The notes under the pieces: generated by a model | Told to the model about the DNA's origin: nothing | Database searches by the model: none | The model's input: the letters and a program-made list of their open reading frames with translations, nothing else | Program-made: the position numbers and the translations under genes | In this document: positions 3,370 to 5,185 of the stretch, in pieces | Layout: every line of letters starts with the position of its first letter | Numbering within the stretch: position 1 is the first letter of the stretch | Source of the DNA: Omnitrophica WOR_2 bacterium RIFCSPHIGHO2_01_FULL_52_10 | GTDB taxonomy: Bacteria; Omnitrophota; Gorgyraeia; Zapsychrales; Zapsychraceae | Direction of reading: 5' to 3' | NCBI GenBank assembly: GCA_001805565.1 | Contig: MHGM01000066.1 | Location: forward strand, 1 to 5,185 | DNA: 5,185 nucleotides

Positions 3370-5115
3370 ATGAAAAAATTTCTCCCCTTGATTCTCTTTT
3401 TGACGGCCGCCGGCCTGGCCGAGGCCGGGTCGGTGCAGTTCAGCACCTATTACCCCGCGCCCTTCGGCATGTACGACCGCCTGCGCCTGGTGCCGCGCGC
3501 CGGCCTCCAGCCCGGAGACTGTGATGAAGCAAGCGAAGCCGGGACATTTTACTACGAGTCGGGCGTCGGCCTTCGGCTTTGCGACGAGGCTACCCTGACT
3601 TGGGGAAGCATCGGCGGAGGGGTTTGGACGCAATCCGGTGATAATATTTACCCAAGCGATACCGCCACAAACCCTGATTTAAAGGTCGGCATCGGGACGA
3701 CGACGCCGTTACAAAAACTCCATGTGGCCGGCGGAGATATTATGATCGACAACGCTACGTTCCTAAGGGGCAAGGATGCTTTTGGCCAGGGCTGGGGACT
3801 GGTCGGAATCATCGGAAACACATTCTATGTCGGGTCTCCCGGAGGTCCACCGATATCATTTTTTGCCGGGCCAGGCGCAGAACGTATGTACATCGATAAT
3901 ACGACCGGCAACGTCGGCATCGGGACGACGAGTCCAAACGCACGGCTTTCCCTTGGCACTTCCAGTCAAGTCGCCAAACTGTTGCTTTATGACGGAGGTT
4001 TAACAACTCAAGGCGGGAACGGGTTTTTTGCAGGTTTAGGATTTGTTGATGACGGAACAACCTATATTACTACTGCCAGCGATGGCGATATTAACTTGGG
4101 CAGATGGACAGCGGCCAATATGGAAAACCGTGAAACATGGATGTTTCTCGCTCAGAGTGGCAACGTCGGGATCGGGACCACGACGCCCAATAATAAATTA
4201 CAAGTGGTGGGGCTGGTTAATTTTGACGCCACAAGATTTTCTACACTCCTCGGGGATAGCGCTGGGAGTGTGAATACGGGCAATTACAATTCCTTCTTCG
4301 GCTATCAGGCCGGTTTCTCAAACACCACTGGATATCAGAACACCGCCAGCGGAGCTGGTGCGCTTCGACTCAATACCACTGGATATGGCAATACCGCCAG
4401 CGGATTTCTGGCGCTTTTCTCCAACACCACTGCAAATGACAATACCGCCAACGGAAATGGTGCGCTTTACTTCAACACTGGAGCTGCCAATACCGCCAGC
4501 GGAGCTGGTGCGCTTTACGCCAACACCGTTGGGTTTAGCAACACCGCCAGCGGAAATGGTTCGCTTCGCGACAACACCACTGGATATCAGAACACCGCCA
4601 GCGGAGCTGGTGCGCTTTCCGACAACACCACTGGATATAACAACACCGCCATCGGATCCCAGGCATTTTACTCCAACACCACTGGAAATAACAATACTAC
4701 CATAGGATATGCAGCGGGTGACAATATTACCACGGGCTCCAGGAATATTATTATCGGTTCTGATATCGACGCCCCGTCAGCGACGGCCGATAATCAGTTA
4801 AGCATCGGCAATTTAATTTTCGGCACCGGCCTTGACGGCACCGGGACAACGATCAGCACCGGCAACGTCGGCATCGGGACGGCGAGTCCAACAAGTAAAT
4901 TGCATGTGATTGGCAAGGCTACGTTTACAGGAGGCGTGGATCCGCCGTACATTTCCTTTTCGAACGAGTCTCACGAAAGCATAAAAGAATTTGCAAAGAC
5001 CGTCGAAGAACATGAAAAGGTCATGCAATTTTGGAATGAGCAGACTCGCAGAATGGAAGTTTACGTCATCGATGAAGATAAATTTTATACGATAGCAGGG
5101 GAACTCATCGAATAG
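3370..5115 (+). CDS. Secreted repeat protein with VGIGT motifs and YadA-head/tail-fibre-like 17-residue repeats
   Basis: A 581-residue exported protein of unknown function, probably a surface or appendage fibre. Residues 1-19 are a Sec signal peptide (MKK, hydrophobic core, AEA before G20). STYYPAPFGMYDRLRLVP follows (25-42). A short domain then has two cysteines (C51, C71), which could form a disulfide, and ends at W78. Four VGIGT(T/A)(T/S)P motifs begin at residues 106, 182, 266 and 500, each followed by a KLxVxG-like strand; this motif is common in trimeric fibre and tail-fibre proteins. Residues 302-469 are ten 17-residue repeats. The C-terminus (532-581) is charged and helix-prone, without the S74 intramolecular chaperone often found on such fibres, and has no transmembrane anchor or sorting signal. 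GGAGG 9 nt upstream supports the start. It has its own promoter and no close partner gene in the window. Trimerisation and adhesion are inferences. Confidence 0.82.
   Translation: MKKFLPLILFLTAAGLAEAGSVQFSTYYPAPFGMYDRLRLVPRAGLQPGDCDEASEAGTFYYESGVGLRLCDEATLTWGSIGGGVWTQSGDNIYPSDTATNPDLKVGIGTTTPLQKLHVAGGDIMIDNATFLRGKDAFGQGWGLVGIIGNTFYVGSPGGPPISFFAGPGAERMYIDNTTGNVGIGTTSPNARLSLGTSSQVAKLLLYDGGLTTQGGNGFFAGLGFVDDGTTYITTASDGDINLGRWTAANMENRETWMFLAQSGNVGIGTTTPNNKLQVVGLVNFDATRFSTLLGDSAGSVNTGNYNSFFGYQAGFSNTTGYQNTASGAGALRLNTTGYGNTASGFLALFSNTTANDNTANGNGALYFNTGAANTASGAGALYANTVGFSNTASGNGSLRDNTTGYQNTASGAGALSDNTTGYNNTAIGSQAFYSNTTGNNNTTIGYAAGDNITTGSRNIIIGSDIDAPSATADNQLSIGNLIFGTGLDGTGTTISTGNVGIGTASPTSKLHVIGKATFTGGVDPPYISFSNESHESIKEFAKTVEEHEKVMQFWNEQTRRMEVYVIDEDKFYTIAGELIE
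4273..4776 (+). repeat. Ten tandem 51-bp coding repeats (17 residues each) in the surface protein gene
   Basis: Units begin at residues 302, 318, 335, 352, 369, 385, 402, 419, 436 and 453 of the protein. The consensus is N-T-T-G-Y-x-N-T-A-S-G-x-G-A-L-x-x. The first and fifth units have 16 residues, lacking one in the first half. The spacing of small and polar residues fits a beta-roll or left-handed helix. Two units are identical over 45 nt (4321-4365 and 4573-4617), while outer units have diverged, so the inner units look recently duplicated or converted. Confidence 0.9.
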
Positions 5116-5153
5116 AGTGAACCAGCGAGCCAGAGCCAAGATAGCATGAGCCA

Positions 5154-5172
5154 GGACACTCCGGGAGTGTCC
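5154..5172. repeat. Palindrome downstream of the surface protein gene
   Basis: GGACACTCC (5154-5162), a single central G, GGAGTGTCC (5164-5172): perfect 9-bp arms, 38 bp after the stop codon. No T-tract follows in the 13 bases left in the window, so a terminator role is not supported. It may be another dispersed palindrome or the start of a longer repeat cut by the window edge. Confidence 0.6.
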
Positions 5173-5185
5173 CTCGGCAGTTGAG

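Noticed and set aside
3204..3446. 80-residue minus-strand ORF
   Set aside because: It covers a repeat, a promoter and the signal-peptide coding region of the real gene in opposite sense. The shared peptide with 2326-2517 reflects DNA repeat copies, not protein conservation.
4358..4705. 115-residue plus-strand ORF rich in PPAE/TPL repeats
   Set aside because: It is the alternate frame of the 51-bp repeats; periodic DNA keeps the shadow frame open. There is no start signal, and the main frame has the signal peptide and known motifs.

Overview
The window reads as chromosomal DNA from a bacterium of roughly 50% GC. The best guess at its origin is an uncultured lineage such as Candidatus Omnitrophota or a relative. 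That guess rests mainly on the surface protein at 3370-5115: a signal peptide, an STYYPAPFG segment just after it, a two-cysteine N-terminal domain and VGIGTTTP repeats, a layout I associate with that group. It is inference from memory, not a database result.

Minus strand, 2329 down to 1: a type II toxin-antitoxin pair of BrnT/CopG type (2292-1745) is followed 22 bp after its last gene by a strong sigma70-type promoter (TTGACA, 17 bp, TATAGT). This promoter drives the pyrimidine genes. The roughly 225-nt leader holds a near-consensus PyrR-binding loop (1655-1642) and an intrinsic terminator (1595-1560). It is then interrupted by a palindromic repeat (1559-1478) before pyrR (1461-922) and the 5' 270 codons of pyrB (811-1), which runs off the window. 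PyrR senses UMP/UTP and PRPP and controls read-through at the leader. PyrB makes carbamoyl-aspartate, the first committed step of UMP synthesis.

Plus strand, 2358-3035: a second toxin-antitoxin unit, divergent from the first. It has an intact PF09720-type antitoxin (2482-2694) overlapping by 4 nt a ParE-family toxin gene (2691-2983). The toxin gene is broken by one missing T in a T-tract, and tandem hairpins follow it.

Plus strand, 3036-5185: a gene-free, hairpin-rich stretch (3036-3369), then one large secreted repeat protein (3370-5115) with ten 17-residue NTTGxxNTAxGxxALxx units, then a palindrome at the right edge.

The most notable feature is a set of dispersed non-coding repeats. A bipartite double-hairpin element occurs twice (1478-1559 and 3170-3267). 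An approximately 75-bp promoter-bearing repeat occurs twice (2358-2431 and 3256-3330), supplying near-identical -35/-10 elements to the antitoxin unit and to the surface protein gene. A separate GTAG palindrome sits at the predicted transcription start of the antitoxin unit. Together these suggest small mobile repeats that have rewired promoters and leaders here. All functional claims come from reading the sequence by eye; no searches or folding programs were run.
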